Shown here: piece by piece, positions 23,223 through 34,100 of the stretch | How the letters are laid out: each line of letters starts with the position of its first letter | Numbering within the stretch: position 1 is the stretch's first letter | Origin: Lotus japonicus | Taxonomy: Eukaryota > Streptophyta > Magnoliopsida > Fabales > Fabaceae | NCBI RefSeq assembly: GCF_012489685.1 | Contig: NC_080043.1 | Span: 47,383,127-47,447,126 of the forward strand | DNA: 64,000 nt | Direction: 5' to 3' | Notes under the pieces: generated by a model | Seen by the model: only the letters and a program-made list of their open reading frames with translations | Databases searched by the model: none | Told to the model about the DNA's origin: nothing | Program-made: the position numbers and the translations under genes

Positions 23223-23529
23223 ACGTTGATATGTCTTTGTATTTACTGTATTTAAAGAAAACCCACCTGACAATGAATATCTCTTCTTTTGAGGGAGACA
23301 ATGAATATCTTTAATTCATACTTTTTGATAAAATCTTTTTTTGCTACATCAGAAAATATACTTTTTAATAAAATCTACTCTATGAAAGTTGCCATTCTTA
23401 GTACTAGATGATAAATTAATAGAAGTTGCATTCAATTTCGTATATACCTGCAAGGAAATGCAAAAGTCAAGTAAGTAAATTTATCTATTAAAACATTTCA
23501 AAAAAAATTATCTATTAAAAAAGTTTAGG
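23223..23529. other. Spacer, nothing recognised
   Basis: About 300 AT-rich bases between sirevirus B and the LINE, with no ORF or repeat boundary of note. Confidence 0.5.
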
Positions 23530-23541
23530 GCATATTTGTTT

Positions 23542-25014
23542 TTTTTGTACATCAGAAAAGTAAAAGAAAACAAAAGAAAGCTACAAAGCTAGCAAGTCCC
23601 TAGCTAAGATGGGACTAATCTCCGGAGGCGGATTCTCTAGTTGACGCAAGGAGCACTGACAAGCAATTCCTGAGCCAACAAGACCATTAGTCTCATCATC
23701 GCACTCCTGGGGACATGAGTGACCTGAATTCTCCAATCCTTAAGCACCGAATCTTGGATTACACTAAGCTCTATGGCAAGCTCATGAAAGTGAAAATGAT
23801 CCTCTTGAAGAGCCTCAAGAAGTTCTAAACAATCAACCTCACACTGCACATACCGTAGCCCTCTATCCCAAGCTAACTCTAAACCAATTGTTAGCGTTGA
23901 AAGCTCTGATACAAAGGGGTCACCACCACTGCAACCCGCCATATATCCCACCACCCAATTACCCAAAGCATCCCGCACTAGGCCACCAAACCTCATTCGA
24001 CGTTGGCTCTCGCTGAAGGCCCCATCCGTGTTTAACTTGAAGCATCCGGGAGGAGGAAGTTTCCAACGAAATAAACCAGGATCAAGATCAACCCCAATGC
24101 CACCCCTACCCAGCCAGAGATCATACTCTTTCCATTCCTCATATATCTACTGAACTACAACATGAATTGGCCAGTTATTATCTCCAAGGACCATGATATT
24201 TCACCAATGCCATACACCCCAAATGACTCCTACAAACAGCGAGACATGTTGTCCTTGGGCTTGAGACCCAACCCAAGACTTAACATTAGCTGATGTAAAT
24301 CGAGGCCAACTAAGAGCCCCAAGACGTGACCACACCTCTCTAGAGAAGGGACAGTCTCTCAAACAGTGGAGGCCGTCTTCAATCGGATGAGTGCAGCGAG
24401 AGCAGCCCAGCGACGATGCCAAACGACAACGGAACCGGTGAAAGTTAACTTGAAGAGCTTCATCAGAGACCAGCCAAATGAAAACGCGAAGCTTTTCCGA
24501 AACCATAAGCTTCCATATCCATGCCCAACTATCAATTGCAGGAGTTTGAGCTTGCATACCCGCTATGCTCAAACACGCATACGGATCATAGGCTTTGTAC
24601 ATCCCATGCCTACTGAAACACCAAATCCAATGGTCCTCAATAGTCGGTTTCGCCACTAGATTAATAATCTGAAGCCGCTGAAGTAAAGCATATGGTATAG
24701 CAGTACACAAACGCGTCACATTCCATTGGCCATCAATAATAATATCTGCTAGCGTCAATGCCAAGTCAGATATATGGATGAAGGGGATATGCTTCCCTAG
24801 TGCGCCATAACCACTCTTGTCATCAAACCATAAAGAAGAAATACCATTCCCCAGGTTAAAGGAGAAGCCCTCCCACAAGACGTCCCTGGCTTTTAACAAG
24901 CCTTTCCAAAATGGCGACGAACTCTACTCCTGTTTTGCTTCCAGAACCGAAACACCACCAAGGTATCTGTGAGTCAACACGCGAACCTAATGCTTATGAG
25001 GATCCTGAATCAGA
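23542..25014 (-). mobile_element. 5'-truncated LINE with 12-bp target duplication
   Basis: GCATATTTGTTT occurs at 23530-23541 and again at 25015-25026, bracketing the fragment. The poly(A) tail (T-run in plus sense) sits at the left end, as expected for a minus-strand LINE. On the minus strand: a WKGLLKARDVL block, a zf-RVT domain (24201-24899) with the Cys/His cluster CSRCTHPIEDGLHCLRDC, then an RNase H domain (about 24070 down to 23637) beginning CFKLNTDGAF. A frameshift or stops separate the two. RT and endonuclease are missing through 5' truncation. Non-functional. Confidence 0.88.
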
Positions 25015-25026
25015 GCATATTTGTTT

Positions 25027-25559
25027 GCTTAAGTTAATCATAAAAAAGTTCATTTTTTTCTATTTATAATTATCTTTTAACTAAATAACACATATTAAGA
25101 GATTAAGTAAAAATTAAAATCTCAAACTTATTAAAATTAGATTAAAATCCTAATTTTTCCTCAACATCTTTAAACTCAAATGAGTGTCGTTTGTAGTGGT
25201 TTAATTTTCTTGAGACACACTCTTGGAGAGACCTTTGTTCTTTACCACACTCGAGTTGAATAGAAATGGTTTAATAAAGAATGGCTAAGGTTAAAATAAA
25301 AAATTAAATTCCTTAAGTATTAAATATCCAATGTTTTGGTCATATCCCTCAATTAATACCATTAGTGGTAATTTGTTCTTAAGCAAAATGATATACGACA
25401 CAACTAAAATCTAAATGAGTTGAAGTTTAAAAAAAATCTAAATGAAAGGAGATGAATCATTTGGCATCGTTGATTTTGAATGAAAGGTTTTTATTTTTTC
25501 ACGCCATGCCACTTTTAATTTTGTCAAAATACTATGTATAATTATTTGTTGAAATTGTG
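25027..25559. other. AT-rich spacer, nothing recognised
   Basis: No ORF of interest, no inverted repeat ends and no RNA signal were found. Confidence 0.5.
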
Positions 25560-26400
25560 CGCTGAGTTGATCGTCTCATTTTTTTCTTTCGAAAAAACGA
25601 AATATATTATATAAAATGATGGCGAAAGTCCACAACAAAGTACAACCTCCACTGGAGTAAATAAAGAAACAGAGTACAACAACAACAAAAGGAAAAGAAA
25701 ACAGAGTACAACAACAACAAGAGAAAAAAGAAACATAAAACATAAGCGACAAAGAAGAAAATGCAGTAATAAGAGCACAGCAGCAAGAACAGCGAGCTTC
25801 CACACAGCCAGCAACAAGTAGGCACCCTTCAACACCGCCAAAAAACAGGCCATGAATTTCCTGAAACCACGCATTAGAGTCGCATCTACCAACCCAAAAT
25901 GCAGCATACAACCCAACCAAGGCCTCCTTCCTCCTAGTCCAACAGTGTGGGGCAAAAAGCAAGGCAAGGTAACTCAGCAAAATGGCTTCAGAAACGAGGA
26001 TGGAGACACGAACCAGTCATGAGCCAAATTTTTAAAGCAGACCCAAAGCAACTCTCCCCTGTTACAACATTCTTTGGCAAGTTTATCAGCCTTTGCATTA
26101 GCTTCCCAGAATATATGTTGAAAGGCCACATAGTTAACTTGTTTAGCCAAGAAATCAATATGGTTGAGATCATTGAGCAAGGCTAGGGGTCTCCTTGATG
26201 GTGATAGAACCCAACCCAAAGACAACATTGAATCAATTTAGAACATTAATGTTGAGCATGAATTGTTGACAAAATAGTAGGGCATGAAGGATTTCCTTGA
26301 CCTTTGCTTCAAATGCCCACCTGTGGCCAATGCTTTTGGAGAAATAGCCCAAGATGACATTGTCATGGTTATGAATGACACCTCCGACGCCACTATAGGT
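25560..26400 (-). mobile_element. LINE 3' fragment: RNase H remnant and 3' UTR
   Basis: On the minus strand the text runs VILGYFSKSIGHRWAFEAKV, then after a frameshift near 26235 LLNDLNHIDFLAKQVNYVAF and EANAKADKLAKECCNRG. This is the C-terminal half of a plant LINE RNase H domain. It is followed by a 3' UTR (25560-25960) that happens to be open in a hydrophobic frame, and by the tail with TTTCGAAAGAAAAAAATGA. No target duplication was found. Confidence 0.75.
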
Positions 26401-26465
26401 AGAAGGATACAGAATTCGTACATATCAAATTTTAATGATTTATTTGAGAGAATAATTTCTATGTA

Positions 26466-26502
26466 CTGACAGTGTAATTTTTTTTTTACACAGTCAGCCA
26501 AC
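26466..26502. mobile_element. MITE, left part, split by copia C (right part 36566-36690)
   Basis: The left end CTGACAGTGTAA-T-run-TTACACAGTCAGCCAAC pairs with the right end GGTTAACTGTGTAATTATTTTTACACTGTCGG at about 36645-36683. Removing copia C and one CCAAC brings the two together into an element of about 160 bp with foldback ends. The family was not identified. Confidence 0.6.
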
Positions 26503-26656
26503 TGTTACGAAATTGAATAGGCTTGATCGTGATGAAATCACTTTCCTTAAAGTATTTCAAGCACTCTCTGATTTCGTCTTAGAGAAACCAGAAAGTGCTT
26601 GAAATACTTTAAGGAAAGTGATTTCATCACGATCAAGCCTATTCAATTTCGTAACA
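26503..26656. repeat. Palindrome of LTR 3' ends at the left border of copia C
   Basis: 68-base arms (26503-26570 and 26589-26656) with one mismatch and an 18-base centre. The left arm plus centre (to 26584) matches the reverse complement of 36479-36560. Both arms share a GG/CC pair where the right LTR has A/T, which suggests one arm was copied from the other. Confidence 0.9.
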
Positions 26657-26674
26657 ATCTTCAAGTAGTTTCAA

Positions 26675-29369
26675 ATGGCTACCGATGCTTCTGTCTCTAG
26701 TATCAAAGTGATGAACCAGGATCTTGTCAAACTTGATCGCTTCGATGGAACGAATTTCACTCGCTGGCAAGACAAGATGATTTCTCTCCTGACTGCACTA
26801 AAGATATATTATGTGTTAGACCCTGATCTAACACCAATTGCTGAACCAAAAGATGATGATTCTGATGAACTTAAGACCGAAAGAAAGAAGCGCAGAGAGG
26901 ATGAGTTGCTGTGCCGTGGACACATTCTGAACACTCTCTCCGACCGCCTCTATGATCTGTACACAGACACTCAGTCCGCAGTGGAAATATGGAAAGCATT
27001 GGAATTCAAATTCAAGGCTGAGGAAGAAGGTACCAAAAAGTTCTTAATATCTAAATATTTCGATTTCAAAATGTTAGATACAAAACCTATTCTGCAACAA
27101 GTGCACGAGTTACAGGTTCTCGTAAATAAGATAAAGGCAGTGAAAATAGATATCCCTGAAGCCTTTCAAGTTGGTGTAATCATTGCAAAATTGCCACCTT
27201 CCTGGAATTGTTACAGGAAGAAACTGCTGCACAATTCTGAAGACTTCTCTTTGGAGAAAATTCAGAAACACCTTCGAATCGAGGAGGAATCGAAGGTCAG
27301 AGACAAGGCTGAGTCTTCTGGTTTCTCTAAGGCAAATACTGTAACTGCCAAAGGCAAGAAAAAATATGATGGCAAACAGCAACATCTCGGACCAAAGAAA
27401 GAACATAATAAGTTCAAAAACAACAATGGAACAAAAGGTCCAAAGGGTGGCTGCTATGTTTGCGGAAAGCCTGGCCACTTTGCTAGAGACTGCAGACAAA
27501 ACAAGGCTAAAAAGGAAGTGAATGTTGTCCAAGTTGATGATGAAATAATCGCTACTGTGAGCGAAGTTATGGCTGTAAAGGGTAAAGTTTCAGGGTGGTG
27601 GTATGATACATGTGCCTCTGTTCATGTATCATATGACAAAGCATCGTTCAAGACTTACTCTGAATCAACTGATGATCTAGAAGTGCAGATGGGAAATGAA
27701 GTTCGATCAAAGGTTGTTGGAACTGGAACTGTCGAACTCAATTTCACTTCCGGAAAGAAAGTTACTCTTGTTAATGTGCTGCATGTTCCAGAGATGAGTA
27801 GGAACCTTGTTAGTGGGGACTTGTTGGGAAAACCAGGAATCAAATCTGTGTATGAATCTGGGAAACTCATATTAACTCGTAATGGGGTGTTTGTAGGAAA
27901 AGGATATTCCGCTGAGGGAATGATCAAATTATGTACTATTGATAACATTATTAATAAAGTTTCCAATTCTGCTTATATGATTGATTCTGTTTCCTTATGG
28001 CATTCTAGATTAGCACATATTGGTATTAGTACTATGAATAGACTAATTAAGTCCAAATTAATCTCATGTAACATTCATGAATTTGAAAAATGAGAAATAT
28101 GTGTTAAATCTAAAATGATCAAAAAACCTTTCAAAAGTGTTGAAAGAAAGTCTAATTTACTTGATCTTGTACATTCTGACTTATGTGAATTTAATGGCAT
28201 GCTAACCCGTGGGGGAAATAGATATTTCATAACATTCATAGACGATTGTTCTAGGTACACTCATGTTTACCTATTGAAGGATAAAGATGATGATGCTTTT
28301 AATGCCTTTAAATCATACAAAGCAGAAGTAGAAAATCAATTAAATAAAACTATCAAAGTTTTGATAAGTGATAGGGGTGGAGAATATTTCTCTACAGAAT
28401 TTGATTCTTTTTGTGAAGAACATGGTATTATACAGGAATGTTCTGCACCGCGTACACAACAACAAAATGGTCTGGCTGAAAGAAAGAATCGAACCTATCA
28501 AGAAATGATAAATTGCATGCTAATGCACTCTGAATTATCATTTAATCTATGGGGCGAGGCACTTTTATCCGCATGTCATATAATGAACCGGATACCCCTA
28601 AAAATGACCGGAATATCTCCATATGAAATATGGAAGGGTAGATCACCCAATATTGGTTATTTTAGAGTGTGGGGGTGCGTAGCATATTACAAAAATATGG
28701 ATCCAAAGAGAACAAAATTGGGTCCCCGTGGAATTAGATGTGCGTTTGTCGGATATGCCACAAACAGTAAGGCATATAGACTTCTAAATCTAGAGTCTAA
28801 TGTCATAGTCGAATCCAGAGATGTGGAATTATTTGAAAATCTTATAACAAAGAATAAAGACTATGAAACGCACACTAATGAGGAATCTCGAGATATAGAT
28901 TCTCAACAAGTTGTAGAAATACAACCTGAACCTAGAAAAAGTAAGAGAATTCGAAAGACTAAGAACTTAGGTTCAGATGAAATCGATTCTCAACTCATTT
29001 CCTTTTACCTTGTTGAAGGTAATTGTAAGAATGATGTGCATAAAATTCCTATTATTCTACAATTAGAGGATGATCCTAAAACATATAAGGAAGCCATGGC
29101 TTCAAGGGATTCCTCTTTTTGGAAAGATGCAATCCGAGATGAAATGGATTCAATCTTGTCTAATCAAACCTGGGAACTAGTTGATCTTCCAAAAGGTTCA
29201 AGACCTATTGGATGTAAATGGGTGTTTAGGAAAAAGTTTCATACTGATGGAACATTAAACACCTATAAGGCTAGATTAGTAGCCAAAGGATTTAGAAAAA
29301 AAGAAGGTATTGATTACTTTGACACATATGCACCAGTTACAAGAACAACCACAATTAGAGTATGGTTTG
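26675..29369 (+). pseudogene. Copia C gag-pol, 5' part (gag, protease, integrase, RT start)
   Basis: One frame from MATDASVSSIKVM. Gag (UBN2-type, FDGTNFTRWQDKM) ends in a CCHC knuckle CYVCGKPGHFARDC (about residue 265). Protease has DTCAS near residue 312 instead of the usual DSGAS or DTGAS. The integrase zinc-binding start HSRLAHIG is followed by a TGA at 28091-28093, where a Cys codon would be expected, and then by the DDE core (FIDDCSRYTHVY, SDRGGEYFSTEF, QQNGLAERKNR). RT begins near 29200 (GCKWVFRKKF) and is cut at 29369 by D. The same RT frame resumes after the duplicated GTTTG at 34101. Apart from the stop and the insertion the gene looks intact. Confidence 0.92.
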
Positions 29370-30558
29370 TGAAGGTGTGAAAAATGGTAGAAAGGGGGGG
29401 GTTTGAATAACGTTTTGAATATAAAAACTTTCCCCTTAAGATTTAAAGTAAATCTTTTCGGTTTCTCTGAGATAGATGGTGCAGCGGATAAAGATAGAGA
29501 GAAGAAAGAAGCACACAAGTATTTTATCCTGGTTCACTTGATAAATCCCTCAAGCTAATCTAGTCCACCCGTTAAGGTGATTTCTTCCTTCTTAGAATGA
29601 AGGCAATCCACTAATCAGATAATTGTTACAACTGCACTTGAAACCTACAAGTGACTAACAATACACTGACTTAGCTCACACTAAGATTCACTATCTTAGT
29701 CTTCTCTAGGATCCGATCAACCTTGATCTCCTAAAGGAATCAGCACTAAGATTCACTCTCTTAGTCTTCTTAAGGATACTGACCTACCCGGTCCCTTAAG
29801 GAAAATCAAACAACTGTTTGAGGTTGGTGTTTACAAAGGTTTGCTTCTAAATAAGCTGAGTGTAAACTAAATAAGAACAGATGAAGAAAGTAGAGGCTTG
29901 AATCTTTTCTTGTATTGCAGCTCTTGGTTTCTCTCTCTTAGTCTTTCTTCTTTTCTTCAGCCTTTTATAGTCCAAGGTGCAAAGGATATTTCTGTTGAGA
30001 GAATATGACCGTTGGAGGGCATTTCTGGAACTTCCAGAACCTGCTGTGGCTGAACCTTGGTAGGTAGGCTTGTCAGAATAGTGCTTTTATTTTGTACTTC
30101 TTGATAGTGACATTTGCCTGTAACCATTTACTTCTGATCTGACGACGCTTCATGTTGGAACTTGTGAAGCTTGGTGATCAGAGAAAGCTTGGATCCTCTG
30201 ACCTTCGTAACTTCTGCTTCTGGACCTTCAGAGCTTCTGGACCTTCAGAGCCTCTGGTCCTTCAGAGCTTCTGGTCTTCAGATCTTCTGATATTCAGATC
30301 CTCTGATCCTCAGATCCTCTGATCTTCAGATCTTCTGATCTTCAGATCCTCTGATCCTCTGATCCTCAGATCCTCTGATCCTCAGATCCTCTGATCCTCA
30401 GATCTTCAGATGAATATATCTTCTAGTGTCAGAATCAGAACCTGTTTGTCAAAACACTCAAGACAAACATTAGAGTATCATCATTGTTCATCCACAAATA
30501 AATACTTGTTATCATCAAAACATAGAGTTGTACCACATGACCAAATCTTGATCTTACA
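29370..30558 (-). repeat. 3' LTR of sirevirus D (1189 bp)
   Basis: In plus sense it runs TGAAGGTGTG to GATCTTACA. Minus-strand TATAAAAG lies at about 29962-29969. A block of CAGATCCTCTGATCCT repeats (30240-30410) is longer than in the other LTR. It is related to LTRs A and B at both ends but clearly a different family. Confidence 0.92.
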
Positions 30559-30560
30559 AT

Positions 30561-30900
30561 CTCCCCCTTTTTGATGATGACAAAACCATGTATTTTGATG
30601 AACAACTCTAAACAAACAAACTGAATACACTCAGAGTATAAGGGATCAGAGTTAAAACTTATCCTGATGTGTATAGTTTATCTTGCTCCTTTTGAATCCA
30701 AGACTCGAGCTTGATTCTGAGCTAAGCGCCCCCTGAATCTAATACTTAATATCAACCACGTTAGAAGTATCTAGATTCTGAGCTATATAATATAGGAGTT
30801 GTCAAGATACTATAAGTTCTCCCCCTTTTTGTCATAAGCAAAAAGAATGAAGGTGGAAAAAAAATAGTAAGAGCATAAGACGAAATACTCCCCCTCAAAA
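30561..30900 (-). promoter_or_regulatory. Four polypurine tracts of sirevirus D
   Basis: In plus sense the C-runs lie at 30561-30572 (CTCCCCCTTTTT, next to the LTR), 30727-30733, 30819-30830 (CTCCCCCTTTTT) and 30888-30895. This is the same four-tract order and similar spacing as in A and B. Confidence 0.75.
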
Positions 30901-31175
30901 GGAATACCAAGGGATACTTGGTTGTTGATTAGTGTATCTTCTGATGTTGTTGCTTCTGGTTGGACAAGTTATGAGTCTTTGTTTCTTTCTGAAATAGTCA
31001 TGCTCATCTCTGCAAGATTTTTCAGCTAGCTTTGACTTGTCAGAGTCAAGCTTATCATTAATTCTAACATGAATAGCGTTTAGAATATCAACAGAGGGGT
31101 TCTTATCAAAAACCAATGATTCCTTGACCAAATCTTACTCTACTGAAACCTCCAAGATCAACTTCACCTTCAGGT
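30895..31175 (-). pseudogene. Protease and pol-linker scraps of sirevirus D
   Basis: On the minus strand a frame different from gag reads WNLDSGCRQHMTGERHM, the start of a sirevirus protease with the DSG triad. It breaks off, and a second short frame reads NAIHVRINDKLDSDKSKL. This resembles the integrase-RT linker of A and B (ESIHVRFNDKL). The join marks a large internal deletion of pol. Confidence 0.7.
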
Positions 31176-32882
31176 TCAAGTTTTGGATCTTGGGACATAT
31201 GCCTTTCTCCCGTCATGTGTTGCCTGCATCCACTGTCCAGGTTCCATGGTTGGAGTTTCGATGGACCTATTGAAGATATCTGCAACATATATAATCGTAT
31301 CCCTAGGTACCCACTTTCTGGGTCCTTTCTTGTTAGTTAGCCCAGAAGTTCTGACAACTTTGGGTCTTTCAGCAGGATAATATAAAGGAATTTGAGCATG
31401 ATATTTTGACATAGAGAAAGTTCCTTTCTTAAGAAATGATGGAGCAACTTCAGAAGGTTTAGAATAACCAATGTCATATATTCCATTTCTGCTTACGCCA
31501 TAGATCATTGAAGCCATTAAGCTTCTGTCTACGCTTTTAGCCAGGAATCTTTGAAAAGACTTTTCATACTTAGATTCATTTCTACAATCAGAGGCATCAC
31601 AAGCAACTATTTCTTCTAACTTAGCAATCTGGTTCTTAAGCACAGAGTTAGAATTTACCAAAGCATGATTATCATTTTTCAAATCAGAAATAATTTTCTC
31701 ATGTTCAGAATGAGTCTTTGAAGCAGCAGATAAGTCCTTTTTCAACTTTTTATGCTTAGACAATAAGGAGTTATACTTATCCATAATATCAGACAAAGCA
31801 TGTTTCAGTTCAGAGGTAGAGAAGGAAGCGAATACCTCATTTTCATCGTCTGAATTGGGATCTCCTTCTGATTCTGAGTCAGAGTCAACAGCTTCCTTTG
31901 ACTCTGCTCCTTTGTCTTTGACAATAGCCATGAGTTCTTGGACTTCACCACCAGAGTCAACATCCTCTGATTCTGATTCATCAAAAGTCACCATCAGACT
32001 TTTCTTTGGTTTGAAATGCTTCTTTGACTTTTTGTCCTTTGATGAGCCTTTGTATTTGCTCTGCCTGTGCTTCCAGATGCAGTTGAGCTTTCTGGATATC
32101 AGAGTCAGCTCATCTTCATCAAAATCTTCAGAGGCTTCTTCAGATTCTTCTGCTTCAGCTTGGAGAGCCTTTGACTTCTCAGATTTAGCCTTCTCAGATT
32201 TGGATTTCAAGGCTATAGATTTCTTCCTCAGATCTTGCATCTCTGAGCGCTTCAGCTCATGACATTTCAGTATGCTGATGAGTTCTTCTAAACTCATATG
32301 TTCAACATCTCTTGTAAGCTCTATTGAAGTCACTAAAGGCATCCAGCTTTCAGGAAGACTTCTGATGACCCTTATGACATGATCTTTTGTAGTGTAGCTT
32401 TTGTTGAGAGGTCTTATTCCAGCTACGAGCAACTGAAATCTGGAAAACATATCCTCAATGGATTCGTCAGGTTCCATTTGGAAGGATTCATACTGCTTGA
32501 TCAGAGACAACACCTTTGTCTTTTTCACCTTTTTGTTTCCTTCATGTGTCATCTTTAAGGATTCAAAGATACACTTAGCGGAATCACGATCAGTAATTTT
32601 CACATATTCTTCATATGAAATGGCACTTTGCAGAATAGCTCTAGATTTGTGATGATCTCTGAACTCCTTCTTTTGATCTTCACTCATCTTCTCCCTTGGG
32701 ATCTTTACACCATGTTTATCAACAGGAGGGGTGTAGCCATCAACAACAAAATCCCAGAGATCAGGATCAAAGCCAAGAAAGAAGCTTTTGATTCTGTCTT
32801 TCCAGAAATCAAATCTCTGACCATCAAAGATGGGTGGTCTTGCACTGTATTGATATTTGCTTGTAGTAGTGGTGGAATCCAT
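31176..32882 (-). CDS. Sirevirus D gag (568 aa), zinc knuckle missing
   Basis: Full-length open frame starting MDSTTTTSKYQYSARPP, 60 bases inside the primer-binding site. The N-terminal half is the UBN2-type gag domain (FDGQRFDFWKDRI, LWDFVVDGYTPP, ESFQMEPDESIEDMFSRF), which builds the particle shell. The CCHC nucleic-acid knuckle expected near residue 285 is absent: the chain goes from KGSSKDKK straight to SKKHFKPKKS, as if a short in-frame deletion removed it. Asp/Glu/Ser-rich stretches and a coiled coil (DLSAASKTHSEHEKIISDL) follow. It ends shortly before the protease scrap, which is in another frame. The long intact frame suggests recent or selected gag coding. Confidence 0.85.
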   Translation of the reverse strand: MDSTTTTSKYQYSARPPIFDGQRFDFWKDRIKSFFLGFDPDLWDFVVDGYTPPVDKHGVKIPREKMSEDQKKEFRDHHKSRAILQSAISYEEYVKITDRDSAKCIFESLKMTHEGNKKVKKTKVLSLIKQYESFQMEPDESIEDMFSRFQLLVAGIRPLNKSYTTKDHVIRVIRSLPESWMPLVTSIELTRDVEHMSLEELISILKCHELKRSEMQDLRKKSIALKSKSEKAKSEKSKALQAEAEESEEASEDFDEDELTLISRKLNCIWKHRQSKYKGSSKDKKSKKHFKPKKSLMVTFDESESEDVDSGGEVQELMAIVKDKGAESKEAVDSDSESEGDPNSDDENEVFASFSTSELKHALSDIMDKYNSLLSKHKKLKKDLSAASKTHSEHEKIISDLKNDNHALVNSNSVLKNQIAKLEEIVACDASDCRNESKYEKSFQRFLAKSVDRSLMASMIYGVSRNGIYDIGYSKPSEVAPSFLKKGTFSMSKYHAQIPLYYPAERPKVVRTSGLTNKKGPRKWVPRDTIIYVADIFNRSIETPTMEPGQWMQATHDGRKAYVPRSKT

Positions 32883-32942
32883 GAGTTTTTCACACTGGCC
32901 CGGATCTACTGAACACTGTTAAGTGTGGTAATCAGAACTTGC

Positions 32943-32954
32943 GCTCTGATACCA
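32943..32954 (-). promoter_or_regulatory. Primer-binding site of sirevirus D (initiator tRNA-Met)
   Basis: On the minus strand TGGTATCAGAGC lies two bases inside the 5' LTR. It is complementary to the 3' end of plant initiator tRNA-Met, the standard copia primer. Confidence 0.92.
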
Positions 32955-32956
32955 AT

Positions 32957-34100
32957 TGAAGGTATGTGTAAAACGGTAGAAAGGGGGGGGGGTTGAATAA
33001 CGTTTTGAATATAAAAACTTTCCCCTTAAGATTTAAAGTAAATCTTTTCGGTTTCTCTGAGATAGATGGTGCAACGGATAAAGATAGAGAGAAGAGAGAA
33101 GCACACAAGTATTTTATCATGGTTCACTTGATAAATCCCTCAAGCTAATCCAGTCCACCCGTTAAGGTGATTTCTTCCTTCTTAGAATGAAGGCAATCCA
33201 CTAATCAGATAATTGTTACAACTGCACTTGAAACCTACAAGTGACTAACAATACACTGACTTAGCTCACACTAAGATTCACTCTCTTAGTCTTCTCTAGG
33301 ATCCGATCAACCTTGATCTCCTAAAGGAATCACCACTAAGATTCACTCTCTTAGTCTTCTTAAGGATACTGACCTACCCGGTCCCTTAAGGAAAATCAAA
33401 AAACTGTTTGAGGTTGGTGTTTACAAAGGTTTGCTTCTAAATAAGCTGAGTGTAAACTAAATAAGAACAGATGAAGAAAGTAGAGGCTTGAATCTTTTCT
33501 TGTATTGCAACTCTTGGTTTCTCTCTCTTAGTCTTTCTTATTTTCTTCAGCCTTTTATAGTCCAAGGTGCAAAGGATATTTCTGTTGAGAGAATATGACC
33601 GTTGGAGGGCATTTCTGGAACTTCCAGAACCTGCTGTGGCTGAACCTTGGTAGGTAGGCTTGTCAGAATAGTACTTTGCTTTTGTACTTCTTGATAGTGA
33701 CATTTGCCTGTAACCATTTACTTCTGATCTGACGACGCTTCATGTTGGAACTTGTGAAGCTTGGTGATCAGAGAAAGCTTGGATCCTCTGACCTTCGTAA
33801 CTTCTGCTTTTGGACCTTCAGAGCTTCTGGACCTTCAGAGCCTCTGGTCCTTCAGATCTTCTGATATTCAGATCTTCTGATCCTCAGATCTTCTGATCTT
33901 CAGATCCTCTGATCCTCAGATCCTCAGATCCTCTGATCCTCAGATCCTCAGATGAATATATCTTCTGGTGTCAGAATCAGAACCTGTTTGTCAAAACACT
34001 CAAGACAAACATTAGAGTATCATCATTGTTCATCCACAAATAAATACTTGTTATCATCAAAACATAGAGTTGTACCACATGACCAAATCTTGATCTTATA
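32957..34100 (-). repeat. 5' LTR of sirevirus D (1144 bp)
   Basis: Close copy of 29370-30558 with a shorter GATCCTCA repeat block (33850-33955). Minus-strand TATAAAAG lies at about 33552-33559. Confidence 0.92.

Larger units (their letters stand above)
29370..34100 (-). mobile_element. Sirevirus D: gag-only, internally deleted (non-autonomous) derivative
   Basis: Target duplication GTTTG at 29365-29369 and 34101-34105. The LTRs are 29370-30558 (3' LTR in element sense) and 32957-34100 (5' LTR). Between them, on the minus strand: primer-binding site, gag, a scrap of protease, a scrap of the integrase-RT linker, and four polypurine tracts. Integrase, RT, RNase H and env-like genes are gone, so it would need a helper. 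The LTRs are nearly identical apart from a few indels in the GATCCTCA repeats, so the insertion is young. The terminal dinucleotide at 34100 reads TA where CA is expected in plus sense. Confidence 0.92.

Noticed and set aside
25542..25967. Very hydrophobic 141-codon minus-strand ORF, like a membrane protein
   Set aside because: It is the 3' UTR and tail of the LINE fragment, downstream of its RNase H text; the GTTGTTG-rich repeats explain the Leu/Val/Phe runs.
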